From assembly GCA_003116995.1 (NCBI GenBank), contig BDSL01000102.1, forward strand, positions 1 through 64,000: 64,000 bases of DNA, in the 5' to 3' direction. The DNA is from Yamagishiella unicocca. Taxonomy: Eukaryota > Chlorophyta > Chlorophyceae > Chlamydomonadales > Volvocaceae. This document shows positions 10,221-22,990 of the stretch, piece after piece (position 1 is the stretch's first letter; every line of letters begins with the position of its first letter). The notes under the pieces are model-generated. The model was not told where the DNA came from. It did not search any database and worked only from the letters and a program-made list of their open reading frames with translations. A program made the translations under genes and the position numbers.

Positions 10221-13200
10221 ATGAAGCGCACAAGGGCTGAAGGCCTGTGCCAACATGGAAACGTCGAGTTCTCTGCCGTGGATTGCGGAAATCTGCTTCT
10301 TCGGCATGCAAGAATGCACGACGCGGGGCAGGTGGGCGGCAACCTTCGGTCGCGTCAGGACAACGGTGAATACCCACCACATTAACAAGTGCTCCTCTAC
10401 ATTGCCCAGCAGGATTTAACAGAAATCTTTACAAGCAAACTAAACCGCTTGTTCCAGACTATTATCCAGCTAAAGTACACGGGTTTCCTGCCCCCGCCCC
10501 CCCCCCCCACGCCCCCGGCACCCGCACCCGCCCACCCACTAGGTCGCCGGAGCCCCCACGAGCGCCTCACACGCGTGCTGCGGCTGTGGACAACTCGTGT
10601 ACAGATGTGGTGCTGTTGTAGGCGGCGATGCCGGGGGCAGCAGTGCACTACGAGGTTGTGCATGTGGTGAGCGGCTTTCAGTGGCATTATGTAGACCTTG
10701 GACGTGCTAGGCAGCATGTGGCGTGCCTCTGAGTTTAACAATCTCTGCTGGTCGTTGCTCAGGGTTCAAGCTCAATTAACATCCATACCTTCCACGCCAG
10801 GCTCGATTCTTCTCCTGGACGTTGCGAGATCCGAGCTGTACTGCTGTGGTTGCCACGATTATGTTTACCTACCAACGTTTGACGAAGGCCGGCAAGTGAG
10901 TGTGTCCCAAATCGTGGCGTTTTGAAACGGATTGGCACCTAGACCTTATCCAGCTACCTTGCTACGTATTGCACTTGGAGCCACACCTGTCGCATAATCC
11001 CACAAAGATTTTCGATGGTCATCTTGACAGTATTGCACTTTTTATCCAACTTAACAACATCGGGGCCTGAAACACATGCAATGCAGCTTTCCCACGTCGT
11101 AAAGCGGTACGTAGACCGTGGGCTAAGCCCGGGCCTTCCACACCATGACCCCGGGCTAGAGGTACGGGCCAAGCGCGCACGAGCTGCCAAAGATCCTGCT
11201 TTGGCTATGCTGCGTACGGAAGTTGTGGCGACAGCGCAGCGGACGAGCAAATGCAGTGCGTCTGCACTTGGGGAGGACTTGTCTGGACAAGGGCCAGAGG
11301 TATGCCTTGGAGTCCCCACTTGCAAAAAATTGCCATAGAGTCACAGACAGTTACATGCGCCATAATTACGCTGCAGTTGTAACATGCGATCCTCGCCCAA
11401 CATGGCTCAATTCACTGGCATGCGCAGCTCGTGCACCATGTCTGTGCAGCAAGTCATGTGCTGGATTCCTGTTGAGCCAGTTTTTGGTTCCGCTGCTTTA
11501 TGTTAAGGGTGTCTGTCCCTGTGTTGCACGTATGGCCCAGGGTCGGAGTGACACAAGTTCCAAGGCGCAGCCTACGATTGGCGTGCCTGAGGTCGCCCTG
11601 GATGGCTTTCCAGCTGGCCTCCGCGGCCTCAACAACCTGGGAAACACCTGCTTTATGAACAGTGTCTTGCAGGCAAGTCCCGCATGTACAAACGCTCCCA
11701 GATTAGGTCTCCATTTGGATCTATAGTGGAGTAGGAAATGTTTGAATTGTCCTGTCCTTGCTACTTGGTTGTCAACGAGGTTCATTTTGCGCTGTCCTCC
11801 ACCCCCCTACCAGATCTTCATCCATTCGCCGCTGATGCGGAACTATTTCCTGGGGCAAGGCCACACACAGGCTTCCTGCTCAAGGCACGGCAAACTGAGT
11901 GGCCGCCCATGCCTGTCATGCGAAATGGTGCGTCTGGTACTGAGAAAATGGGCGAAATCCTCATGGATGCCTCGTGGGACCTGTGGTATGTCGCTGTTCC
12001 GCTTGCTGTCGCGTATCACGTCCTCGTGTATGTACGTGTTTCGATGTTAATGTGCCAGGCTTGCCCCGCTTGCACTTTCTCCAGGACGCGATTTTCGCAG
12101 CAGCATACTCAGGGAACCGGGCACCTCTCAGCCCTACGGATTTCCTGTACTCGTGGTGGACGTTTGCGGACAGCCTGGCCGGTGGGTGGATGGTTGACGC
12201 AGGGTCAATAAGTGGGGGACAAGTATAGTTTGCAAAGGTTTTGATCAGCACTTCAAGTGGTTGCATGGTATCAAATGCCGTGTAGATGTGCAGGGTGTGT
12301 GAGGTGCGGCATGAGGGTAGAACATCTCCCCCGTGAGTTTCTGAACGTTATACCGCCTGAACTACAGGGTATCAGCAGCAAGACGCGCACGAGTTCTATC
12401 TGTCGGCGCTTTCAGGCATTGCATCGGCGGTGATTACGACGCCTGTGCCTTCGTCTGGGTCTAACAATGCGTCAGCGTTCGTGAAACAGCTAGGAGTGGA
12501 CGCGGGGTCAGGTCACAACGCAGCAGTGGTGAAGGACGAGGATGGTGGCGCCATATACCCACCCAAGGCTGCTGCAACAATGTCTACCAAGCATCAGCCT
12601 GGCTCGGCGTCTCCTGAAGGATCCCCGAGTGCCAGGTGGGATGGAAATAGGGGCTGCTGGACAGTAGCCGGCTCGCATAGGTCCCCTAGGGGCAGCTAGC
12701 AGATGCTAATGCAAGCAGCGTCCTGACTATGAATTACGTCTTTGGCAGTACAGCTTACACGTGGTGCGTGGAGCCAACGCAACTTATTGCCTATGACTGC
12801 ATGATCCACAGCGGAGCGGAAGGCAGTAGGCTGGTGGCGGCAGCGTTACGTGGTGGCCCCACGTCGCAGCTCGGGGCCGCAATGGACGCATCGATACCGC
12901 TGGTCGCGCCCGGCACTGAGGGGGAGAAGGGCACGGTGGCTGGTGGCGAATATCAATTTCTCGCGGCCCAGAGGTAAAAGGGTGCTCTCTGGCTGAGGAT
13001 TCATGCACAAACTACTTGCACGCTGAGTCAGTACTGCGCCGACACGACAACAGCCTGAATCTGGGATTGGATAATGTGCTGATGTTATTGATGAGCCAGC
13101 ACAGCCGCTGCCAACTGAAATCCTTTGTTTGTGACCACCAGCTTCCACACAACCGCATCCCAACGTACGACACGCCATTCAGGTCTATCGGGCGCTCTGA

Positions 13201-16200
13201 TGGGCCCCCTGATGTCCCCGCTGGAACGGCCAACGGGACTGCAGACGAGGGTGATAGCGCTGCCGCACAAGAGCCCTGTGGCCTCGGCCCTGACACCGGC
13301 GCTAGCGGCAGCAAGATCGGGGCCAGCCTGAACCTGGTAGACACGGTGTTTGGTGGTGTCCTGCGCAGCGACGTGACGTGCTCCGTATGTGGTCATACGT
13401 CCACGGCGTACGACCCATTCCTAGACATTTCTCTAGACATGGTGAGTTATTAAGTGCCTATTGAACGAGGAAAACGTTGTCACAAACAAACGTCTTCGTT
13501 TTCCGCAGCGACGTACAGCATACAACGCTTTGCGCATGACACTCTTTACGATATGAGTCTTGTGCGATGCTTGGTATCTTGTCTCGGTTGTTTACTTCCC
13601 GCATTGTCTGCAGGTGGCCTTCGGTGTAGCACCACCTCAGCACCTCTCTATGCCGGCGGCTGTTCCGCCGCTTTCGGGAACCCCACCCCCGGTATCTCTT
13701 ATGGCGGCGCATCAGCCGCCAGCCTCAGGGCCTGAGGCAGGTCACGAGGATGGTGATGCTGAGGCAGATGGCGTCTCTCGAGAGGTGGCTGCGTTAGCTC
13801 GGCCGTCAGCCTCTGCATGCGGGGGGCGCTCGCCGCAGTCAGTGTCCTTGCCGTCGTTGTCACGTTCACTTTCGGGCTCAGGGGTACCAACAGGCATGAC
13901 TGGCACGGCTCTGGGCGGAGAGGGACAAGGCGAAGGGGACGGCGACGAGGAGCAGCAGGAACGCAGTCACCAGGCCTGTCCGTCACTGTCAACTGGAAGT
14001 GGCAGTGGGCCGAGCCGTGGAGGGCACAACAACCGCGCGACCACTGTGAGCGGTCGCAAGCAGCTTGCTAACGTAAGTCGTATTGGCACTCTGTGCGATA
14101 GCTGGTATTTGATGCAGTCTGCGGCATGCGCAGACAAGGGACCCACGAAGTGACTCAGTGGACTGTCGTTGGGCACGGAACCTGAGATTGCGCTCCCCGT
14201 AACCTGGCGTATTGTGTAATTGGCGTACGGCTATACCTCCCCTGTGGTTCCCGGGTCATTCGCGCTGTGGTATGACATTAGTCGCCCCGACGCTTCCCCA
14301 GCAGGTCGTTAGCACGGCGTCAGAAGATAGCTGTGGCCCGCAGCGCGATTACAACAGCATGTCTGCCAGGGACGGGGACGGGGACCAGATCATGGGAGAA
14401 CCTACTGCACCTCGGGCGCCGCTGTTGCCCGCACAGCCGGGCGATTCGGCTGTTCGCGAAGGTGCAGCGTCGCCACCAAGCACCTACGGCCCTGGTGGTG
14501 CTGCAGCGGCCTTGGTAGGGCCTGCGTCCGGCGGACATGCAGATGGGGCAGTGGGCCGACGTGCGCCCACGCCCTGCACAGCTGACACGCCGGGGCTGGA
14601 AGCACCGCTTGCACGTGCGGAGATCACGGCAGGGTCAGGGACCCGGGTCGAGGGCAGTCCGCGAATGCCCGGCCGGCGCCGTTATACAAGTCGGCCGCCG
14701 GGCATAACGGGGAACCATTCACCTGCACCTGAGGGCGTCGTACCAGCGATTACAGGTGCTCATTATGCCGCCGCGACTGCTGCTGCACTCTGCGGCGTGC
14801 CCAGTCCGCAGGGTGAGGCGATAGCATCCCTGCGCAGCCCGCACAAGTCCCGTGCCGTGGACGCAGCAGACGCAGCTTCCCCTGACGCGCTTCCGGACGC
14901 GCCGGGCGGAGCGGCGGCTGCAGCAGCCCCCGCGATGGCTGGGGCCCTGGCCCGTACGACCAGCGACTCAATGGCGGCGGCCGAAAGCGCTGCTGACGGC
15001 GGTGGCCTTGCAAGCTCCCCGAGTGGCCGAGGCGTGGGGCTGCGCACTGACACCACTCCAGACGAGTGCATTACGTCGCCGCGTGCGCCTGCGGGGTATC
15101 TGGCCGCTGCGAGATCGGCTATGTACCAGCTGCACCGTGAGCAGGTACGACCAGGGACGTTGACGGCCATTGGCTTCTCAATGAACGCGCACAAGGAAGG
15201 CAGAGATCATGCCATGTACACCAGCTTTGACGCCGCAGATTTGTGTTATCAGCAACGTGAGTCTCAGAGGTTTGATTGTGCCTACTAACCGCATATTGGG
15301 TTCACCTCCCTCTCCTAGGCTCAGCTGGCGCCGCCTTGCTTGCAACCGAGTGATGTTTCGCCAACAGCGTCCCACCAACCCAGCGCCATGGACCTCGTCG
15401 CGGCGCCAGATTCAGCGATGTACTCCGGAGGGCAGGATGGTGACCCGCAGGGCCGCCCCGCATCACGTGACGGGGGCGGCGGGGGCGGTGCGGTTGTTGT
15501 GGAAGGCGCGCAGCAGTTGCAGCAGCAGCTGTCCGAGCCGCAGGTATCGGCAGTTGCAACAGCAGAGCCGTGGCGGGATGATGACGTCGGGCCAGGCAGT
15601 CGCGGTGTGACGCCCGGCGCCAGCGGGTCGTGCATTGAAGATACCACAGTTACGATTGCTGCTGATCGCGACGATGAAACGGAGGTGCTGCCGCCTCAGC
15701 TCCCACCAGCAGACGAGCAGGGAGCGTGCGCATCCGTTGGTGGCCGTCGGGGGGCTGGCGCAGTGGGCATGCCGAAGGCAACGCGTGGGCGTGGGCGAAG
15801 CGGAGGCCGCGGCCGCCGAGTGGGTCCCGGCGGGCGGTCTCTGTCAGCTGGCGCGGGCGCCTCAAAACGCGGCAGCGGTGTGCCTCAGATGGGGCAGGCT
15901 GGCGCTTCAGCAGGTCACATGGTGGACCCACGACTTGCAAGGCGGCCTGGGGCAGCAGACGCGGCTGCAGCGCCGGGTACATCATCACAGGCAAGGCCAG
16001 GTTACAGGAGTGTCTGTCATAATTTGATCACGTGGCCATGAAAAGGAATAGTTGCATATGGGAGTTGCTAGAGGGCTTTCCGTTCCTCATCGAGGGGAAA
16101 ATGTCTTCGTGGTTTTATGCGAGTTTGCCCGGCGCCCAGCATTCTTTCGCTGTTCTGCTCACCGGCGCCACCGGACTGTTGCACGCGCCCACACTCACCC

Positions 16201-17520
16201 CCGTCCTTGCATCCAGGCCGGGACAGCAGGGAGCGCTGGGTATGCGACGTTGCAAGGCTGCTTGCGCCACTTCGTAACGCCAGAGCGGCTATCTGCTGCT
16301 GAGGCGTGGGTATGCAGTGCCTGCAAGCGGCGCCAGCCCGCCGTGAAGCAGCTGTCCATCCGGCGGCTGCCGCCCGTCTTGGCACTGCACGTCAAGCGAT
16401 TTGAGCAGCGCCACCACCACCACCACCATGAGCTGGTGGCTGGAGCGGGGCATGCAGGGGGAGGCCGCCCGCCGGGGCTGTACGGTGCGGTGGCTGCGGG
16501 TCATCCCCATACCCATGGCAGCAGCCATGCGGCGTTGGCGGCGCCGGCGCGACCCGGGCGGCATGCAGCCCGGAAAATTCAGGTATTGTGCGAAGCGTTC
16601 AATAGATGCCGCGCCACCTGCGCCGGAGTGTTAAGAACTTAAGATGCGGCATGAATCGCGCTCACGGCCGGCCAGCGAACTGCTTTCACAACGATGGATG
16701 CGTCGTCGTGACATTTGAACCCGATAGCACAAAATACTTGTTCGGGATGCGTTTCCGAATGTAACCGTGGAGTCTTTGGTGTTTGTGTGTCCTCCTTACA
16801 TACTTTATGCACTTTTTGTCCACACCTGTTTCGCCATGCGTAGACCCAGCTGGAGTTCCCGCTCTCGCTGGATCTGGCGCCGTACACGACTCCCTCAATT
16901 CTTCGTGACAGGTACAGTGCGTCGGACAGTTGTGCCGGGATACATGGATATTGTCCAGTAAAACAACAGAGGGGGGAGCTACGACCGAGGTTCCAGAACG
17001 CATGCGTTATGATGGTGCACGCAGTTACAGTTGCTGCGGTCTGCGCATGCCTGGAAAGCTATGTACTGCAAGGCTTATTGGTATATGCCGCTGTCGTTGC
17101 AGGTACGCTATGCGTCCCGGGCAAGACCCAGCACGAGGTGCGCGCGCTGCCCCGAGCGGCGACGCGCTCGCAGACCAGGCTGCTAGCCTGCCGAGTGAGC
17201 TGCGGCCGATTCCGGCCTCTGCACCGTCGCCAGGGAGCAGCGCCGCTGTCCCCGTCAAACCCGATCCTGAGGGCAAAGTTGCGGCGGCCAGCAGCGACGG
17301 CGGCGGGCCGGCCAGCCCCGACTGTCGCTACAGGTTGTTTGCGGTGATCAGCCACAAGGGCGACCTGTCGGGTGGCCACTACGTGGTGTTCGTCCGGCCG
17401 AGCGGGAATGTCGATGGCGGGTGGTATCAGTGCGATGACGCATGGGTGACCGCTGTGAGCGAGGAGGATGTCACCGCATGCCAGGCCTACATGCTGTTCT
17501 ACAGCTCGGAAGCCTGCTGA
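10221..17520 (+). CDS. USP22/UBP22-like ubiquitin-specific protease (SAGA deubiquitinase type)
   Basis: Fifteen exons chain in frame: 10221-10331, 10543-10666, 10771-10895, 11087-11299, 11541-11672, 11814-11927, 12085-12181, 12368-12635, 13183-13441, 13614-14072, 14305-15144, 15319-15990, 16217-16582, 16844-16911 and 17103-17520, giving 1421 aa. USP22/Ubp8 removes ubiquitin from histone H2B in the SAGA module. A ZnF-UBP-like N-terminus is visible (LCQHG, then VARSELYCCGCHDYVY). The Cys box GLRGLNNLGNTCFMN has catalytic Cys about 228. QQQDAHEF, the zinc-ribbon halves CSVCGH and CSACK, and the His box GDLSGGHYVVFV (His about 1375) follow, with WYQCDDAWV near the end. A 657-residue Ala/Gly/Ser-rich insertion (about 482-1138) splits the catalytic domain. 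The ZnF-UBP seems to lack its usual His pair. Introns 11673-11813 and probably 15991-16216 use GC donors. Exons 1-4 are the least certain. Confidence 0.88.
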
Positions 17521-18515
17521 TAGGGGAGCTTCTCTTGGCACAGCAATACGTTACGAATAGTAGTAGTGCATCGTTAGGCGGGTTTCCCGATACATGGGTA
17601 GAGCTGGTACGTGGTAACGCGCACGCATGAGGACTGAGGCGCAGTAGGCTTCGAATTCAATGGCAATTGTTATGCCGTGCATCCGTCTGCATGACGGGGG
17701 GATGGAGCCCAAACGGAGCACTCCCTACATATAGCGGCGCAGGCATATGCGACACCGTTCAGACTGCAGCGACAGATCTCGCTTTCGTGTTGCTGACATG
17801 GCAGCTTGCCTGATTGTGCTGACTGGCAGGCAACCGTGCGTTTCGTGTGAAGCTACATGCCCAAGACAGGTAGAATGAGGTCAGTGTCGGCTGGTGTCGG
17901 CCACTTCGGCTATTGCCGTAACTAGGGATGCCTGGCCGAGCTTGCTGGTGCGCCATGGATGGGCTACGTTGTCTTTGGAAATGGCCTCCGATACAATGAG
18001 TGGACGTAATGTAACAATGAGTGGACGTAGTGTAACATACGAAACGCAAACAGCAACTGGAGTTTCCATCCACTGCACCAACGACACGACGGTTCCGTGA
18101 GCTGGTTTGTGCCTAAACAAAAGTAGCGATGCAAACCAAAAGCCCGCTATCAGTTGATACAAATTAAATACATGATTGCCAAGCGCATGGCACGGGACCT
18201 TCCCCGCTACGGAACAGACACACAGACGACCACACGTCATGTTTTTATTTTAATTGTCCCTGTACACCTTACGCGCTTACAGAAGTGTGCTTCGAGCATT
18301 GTAGCTGATCATAATAGCCTGAACGTGCAGCGCGGCCTAAATAAACTGTGCAAGAGGCCGTGCACACGGTATGGCATGTAAACGTAGCAGCGCACACGCA
18401 CTGCGAGCCCACTCACAACTTGGGTGCAGCCAAACGCAGACATACATCGTACGGTTCCTACATTTCAGTCTTGAACGTGGCAGTGCAGCGCACAAGTACA
18501 TCGGGCCCACAACAA
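17521..18515. other. Convergent intergenic region, USP / aminotransferase
   Basis: The 3' ends of two convergent genes face each other. It holds a two-copy 20-bp direct repeat at about 17995-18034 (AATGAGTGGACGTA core) and a minus-strand TGTAA at about 18275, which may be the poly(A) signal of the aminotransferase. I see no coding potential. Confidence 0.5.
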
Positions 18516-21500
18516 TTATTTGCAGGCTGTCCCTCCTTGAGACCCACTCCGTGAAAGCACAGCACGAATCACCTCCGCCAGCCGCCGCAAGCCCTCTGAC
18601 AGCACCTCGGGCGCGGAACTTGCGAAGGACAATCGCAGGTGCTCGCTCCTTGGACCCGCCGCCTTGTGCTGCTTGCCGCCATGCTCCCCGTGCAGCAGGT
18701 CGACAGTGGCTTCGTCGAGAGGCTGCAGTGTTGCCTGTCAGGGTCACGGCACAAGGGAAGCAATTGCATTTCCACAGGGAGCTGTAACGTGGACAGGTCC
18801 AACGCCACTGCCTCAAAATAGTTATGACATTTGGCGAAGCGCATCTATGTGGTCCTGGCAGCCTTGGGCGGCGCTCCCTCACACCTGCAGCCCCCTCGTG
18901 GCGAACATGCTGCCAGGCACAATCACCACCTTAGCGGCGACCAGGTCATCCAGGATGGCGGCAACATCCGGCACGCCTGGATGGCGTAAAGGACAAGACA
19001 AGCGATTGCTCAGACAGATAACTGCGAATCCAATAACCACAATTACCCTACGCGCCCTTTCTGTTCGCCGTGTTTGGCGTTTTAGGGAATCAAACACGAA
19101 CATACGGATAGGTGCATCTGGTCAAGCCTGCAACCCCCGCCTAATATTAGGAAGGAGTGCCACGTGAGAATGGCATGACTTGTCCTGCCTGCTGTCGGAA
19201 GCCGAAACGGTGCGCACATCAATGAGGTGCACCAGCCCACAGGACGCACCCAAAACCTTGATCCACAGGAACATGCCCGCCTGAACCGGCTGCCATTCCG
19301 CCAGGCCCTGAAGGTGCGCCGTAGCCGCCTCATGTGCTGCTGAGGCGCGCGATGCGTAAAGTGCCTGCATGTACGCGGGGAATGTGTGCGGGGTGTGGGC
19401 GCCAGGTTGGCGGATAGGGGCAAGTAGACGAAACAACTGGCGTTCCACGACAGAGCTGGAAACATCACCACAGCGGTTCAGCGGAACATCCACCAATCAG
19501 ATGGATGTTCCTACAAGGTGTGTACCGTGTACTCGCAATGTAAGTAAGGGACATTGCGAGGCCAGCACCCAATGCGTTCGCATACGAGTGGGAAGCCTTG
19601 GCAAACCGAAACATAGATGTTGGAAAACGGCCAGCTCCTAGATCTGCACATAGGCGTCTCTCTCTGAGTTGTCGTTGTTATGCCCGTGGAATCTACTGAC
19701 CCTGCCCTTCAGGAACGACTATTTGTCGCCAAACAGAGCGTACTTGCAAACGTCGCAGGTACGCCGCGAAGCCTTTCATTCCCCACTCCTGAAGCATACG
19801 CGCCACCAGCACCTGTAACGCACAAAGACAAGGCCAGCACCATGACAGGGCTCGGCTTGAGGTAAGGCAAGTTTTATGCTGTTTGAGTCTCCCAGTACGC
19901 CTGCATCCGAATAGCTCTCTCTCCACTGGATCCCACTGGAACACGATGGTCTCCTTGCTGGCCAGGATGCATCATTAAGACACGCGAAAAATTGCCCACA
20001 GCTACCGCATCGTGTACCCCACCCGCAATATTATATTCAGCAGCTCTGCAACAAATCCCCCCTTTCCCACGACAAGGATTCCGCGCAAGTCACTCCCAAT
20101 CCTGACTATCCACCTGCGTGACGCTGCAGGGGCCCACGGTGCTGGCCATCACCCAGTTGGACAGCTTGCACACCAGAGGCTGGGGAGCGGTGATCCAACC
20201 TAGGCGGTATCCAGGGCCCTGTGGTTACACGCCCGTGCATGAGCGGCGGGATACAGTAGCAGCTCACGCCAGGCTTCCAGCAATGGCACAGTGTCCGGCA
20301 AGGCCACTCTGGGAAGCAATGCAACCAGTTGAAAGCGCTGCCCTTGCAAAAGTTTTGCCGTCTTTGCTGCTGCCACCCCCACCATAGTAACTTCCTGGCG
20401 GCGCAATCCACTAGTGCCAGCCAGCCCACGGGGGCCAGCAACCCACCAGGAGCTTGGAAAAGGTGTCGATGCGAATGACCCTCCCCGCGGTGTCGAGGGA
20501 CAGCATGCTGCGAGGCAGGCCGTCCAGGCCGGGCTGCTGGTCCGCGGTTGCCGGCCCAGCAGGGTAGTACAGCCAATAGTAGGCATCGTCCTCAAGCACC
20601 AGCAGGTCGTGGGCCTCACACACCTAGACGCCAGTCGCGGAGGGGTATGCATGGGAGCCACGTCAACTTGCCCAAGCCAGGTAGGCAGGCGCAGCAACCG
20701 GATCATGCCTGCAGCGAATCTGACCCCAGCCGCGCTAAAGCATTTCCATGGCTCGTTCAGCCAAACACAACACGCACCTCCAAGATGCGCCGCTTGCGCT
20801 GCTCGCCCATAATTGTGCCTGTGGGGTTATGACCCGTGGGTATGCAGTACACGAGGCGCGGCCGGCGGGAAACTCCCGCATCAGCCGCCTTTGCTGCCGC
20901 TGCGAGCTGGCGGTCCAGATCCTCGGGATCCATGCCCTCGGTGTCGCCGCGCACCGGCAGCAGCCGCAAGTCGCGCGGCAGGAAGACGCACTCCAGGGCG
21001 TGAGTGTACGTGTACTCGTCCTGAGAGCAATGCGGCGCACCAAAGGTCAAGATATGACTTCGAGACATTTGTTTTGACTGCACACCTCAGACCTCACGCA
21101 ATCGCAGTGGCCGTTCATCCGCCTGCCACTCACCACCACCAGGGTGTCTCCTGGGTCGGTCAGGCAGCTGATGAGCGCGCAGATGCCGTGGATGGCGCCG
21201 CTCGTTAGCGTCAGGTCGCGCACGGTGCTGGTGTGGGCGGCAACAGGGATGGATTGCGGAGGAAGAGGGGAGGCCTGAGAGGTGGAGGCAGCGCCCTCTC
21301 CGCTGGGTGTTTGGGGTTCTGTGTCCGCGGTTCGCTGCTGTTGTGGCGAAGGTGGAGATGTCCTTGCAACCGGGACGTTGTGTCTCTTCAACGTGAGGTC
21401 TCGGAGCCAGCCCAACAGCGGCCCGTAGCCCTGGGGGTTAAAGTTGTATTGCTGGGCCAGGTATGCCTGAGGGTCACCAAAGGCAGCGGCAGGGTTCATA

Positions 21501-22383
21501 GGGTCCAGGTTGGCCAGGGCATAGGAGGCTGCCCTGCCCCTTCCATACGCACAATACGCAGCCCTGTGGCGGCGCCATCCAACTAGTCTGTTCTGGCCGC
21601 AGGTTCTGCACCTAGTCGGCTGCGCAGGGGCTGCCACTTACTAAACCACAACTACCGTACGTCCACACACGTAAGCGCATTGGCTTGCCTTCCGCGGCAT
21701 CCCGCGCGAATTCCTTCAACTCAGTGACTCGCGGACTATCATCAAACGCATTGGCCCGGACCAGAATGCTATTACTTCCGTACCTGGCACCACGAAGCAT
21801 ACGCCCGAAAAATGCGCAATTGGTACCGGTGCTCTGCTAGCCGCGCCCCAGGGCACCGCAACCCAAAGTGTCGTATTTGGCCGCACCTGCTGCCCCTCCT
21901 CCCCAAGGGTGACCTCTAAGCCATCACGCGTGGTCGCTGAAAAGTTTGTAACTGGAAACGCCTCCGCGGGCGGTAGGCCACCAGCTAGGCTTATTACACC
22001 CTCCACGCCAGCGAATCGGTGCACGAGGCCTGGGCAGTTGGTCGTGGGGACAGTTATGCTGACCTGCCAAGACTGCCATATGCAGGCTCATAGAGCAAAT
22101 GCAGATCGAATAAACGCCTCAACCGTGTAGCGATGTGTGGGTGAGTGGTGAGGTGTATCACGAGCCCAAACATCACACCGCTCGTTGCCCCTTCGCGGCC
22201 GCCCTCGCCGCAGTTGGCACGATCCACTGTTTCCTATCTATCTTACACACAAAGTACCACCTTCTCCGCGGTATGGGGCTCTAATCTGTGCCGTCACTGT
22301 ATGGCATCGGTCCGCCACTAACCGGCTAACGACGCGTCCTTAAGCCGCCGAGCCTCAGCGCTCAAGAAGCGCTCGTAGTCCAT
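18516..22383 (-). CDS. PLP-dependent class I/II aminotransferase, 2-aminoadipate/kynurenine type
   Basis: A multi-exon fold-type I aminotransferase of the AADAT / kynurenine aminotransferase II group, which transfers amino groups between 2-aminoadipate or kynurenine and 2-oxoglutarate with PLP. The start exon 22323-22383 encodes MDYERFLSAEARRLKDASLA and splices in phase to a fragment with GVISLAGGLPPAEAFPV. Then follow LTSGAIHGICALIS, the PTGHNPTGT loop, LVLEDDAYYWLYYP (the Asp that pairs with the PLP ring nitrogen), IDTFSKLL (Schiff-base Lys), GPGYRLGWITAPQPLV, VARMLQEWGMKGFAAYLRRL, GLAEWQPVQAGMFLWIKV, DVAAILDDLVAAKVVIVPG, and a last exon with LRLSFASSAPEVLSEGLRRL that ends at 18516. A Ser/Gln/Pro-rich insertion lies near 21230-21370, in the exon with LKRHNVPVARTS. 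Exon boundaries in the middle are approximate. Substrate specificity and location cannot be read from sequence. Confidence 0.88.
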
Positions 22384-22990
22384 GATTAGGCACGCGCCCG
22401 CTGCTCAGCCGTCCGGACTCGCGCGCCACGTCAGTGGTGACCTGGTCACTACGCGGAGGCGATTAGCGCCATTGTACAAGGCACAATTACTAGTGTACAA
22501 ATAAGTATAAATAATATGCGCGGTAGATGCCGATGCAGTTCTGTACTAGAAGCCCGTGCGGGCCGTGCCTCGAGGAATGCGGTCCCGTACTTCGGACGCG
22601 CTTGCATGACAAGTGAGGACGAGAACACCCATTTAGTAACATATACAATCTTACAACGTAGGAAAGGTTTACGTCGGTCCAATCGCACGCTAGTGAGAAA
22701 TGTGCAAATCCCACGTATTCCGCCCAGCCTTCCAAACGACCTGAAGCTGGGCGATCTACATCCCCCACATAGTTTACACTGACCAGTAACGTTTATGTGG
22801 GGTCGAATGCATCTGGCCTAGATCTATCCTGTCTGCGGGCTGGACCGGCCGTGCGCAACAGCTACTGGTCCATGACGTCCCGGTCGCCTTTGCGCTGGCG
22901 TTGCAGCTCATATTTACAGCTATTCTGACGCGTGTCAGTGGGACGAAGCGGCTTGGGTAACACTCTGCGCTGTTAGATATTCCCATCGGC
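22384..22990. promoter_or_regulatory. Divergent promoter region, aminotransferase (-) / EamA transporter (+)
   Basis: About 600 bp lie between the inferred starts of two divergent genes. The transporter's true first exon might lie inside this interval. No specific element is recognised. Confidence 0.4.

Noticed and set aside
14763..15194. Long minus-strand open frames opposite the USP insertion
   Set aside because: They mirror GC-rich Ala/Gly codons of the plus-strand exons, have no splice-linked neighbours and no domain.
18337..18882. 181-aa minus-strand frame across the aminotransferase end
   Set aside because: It is in another frame from the one giving LRLSFASSAPEVLSEGL, which matches the family C-terminus; the long frame is a by-product.
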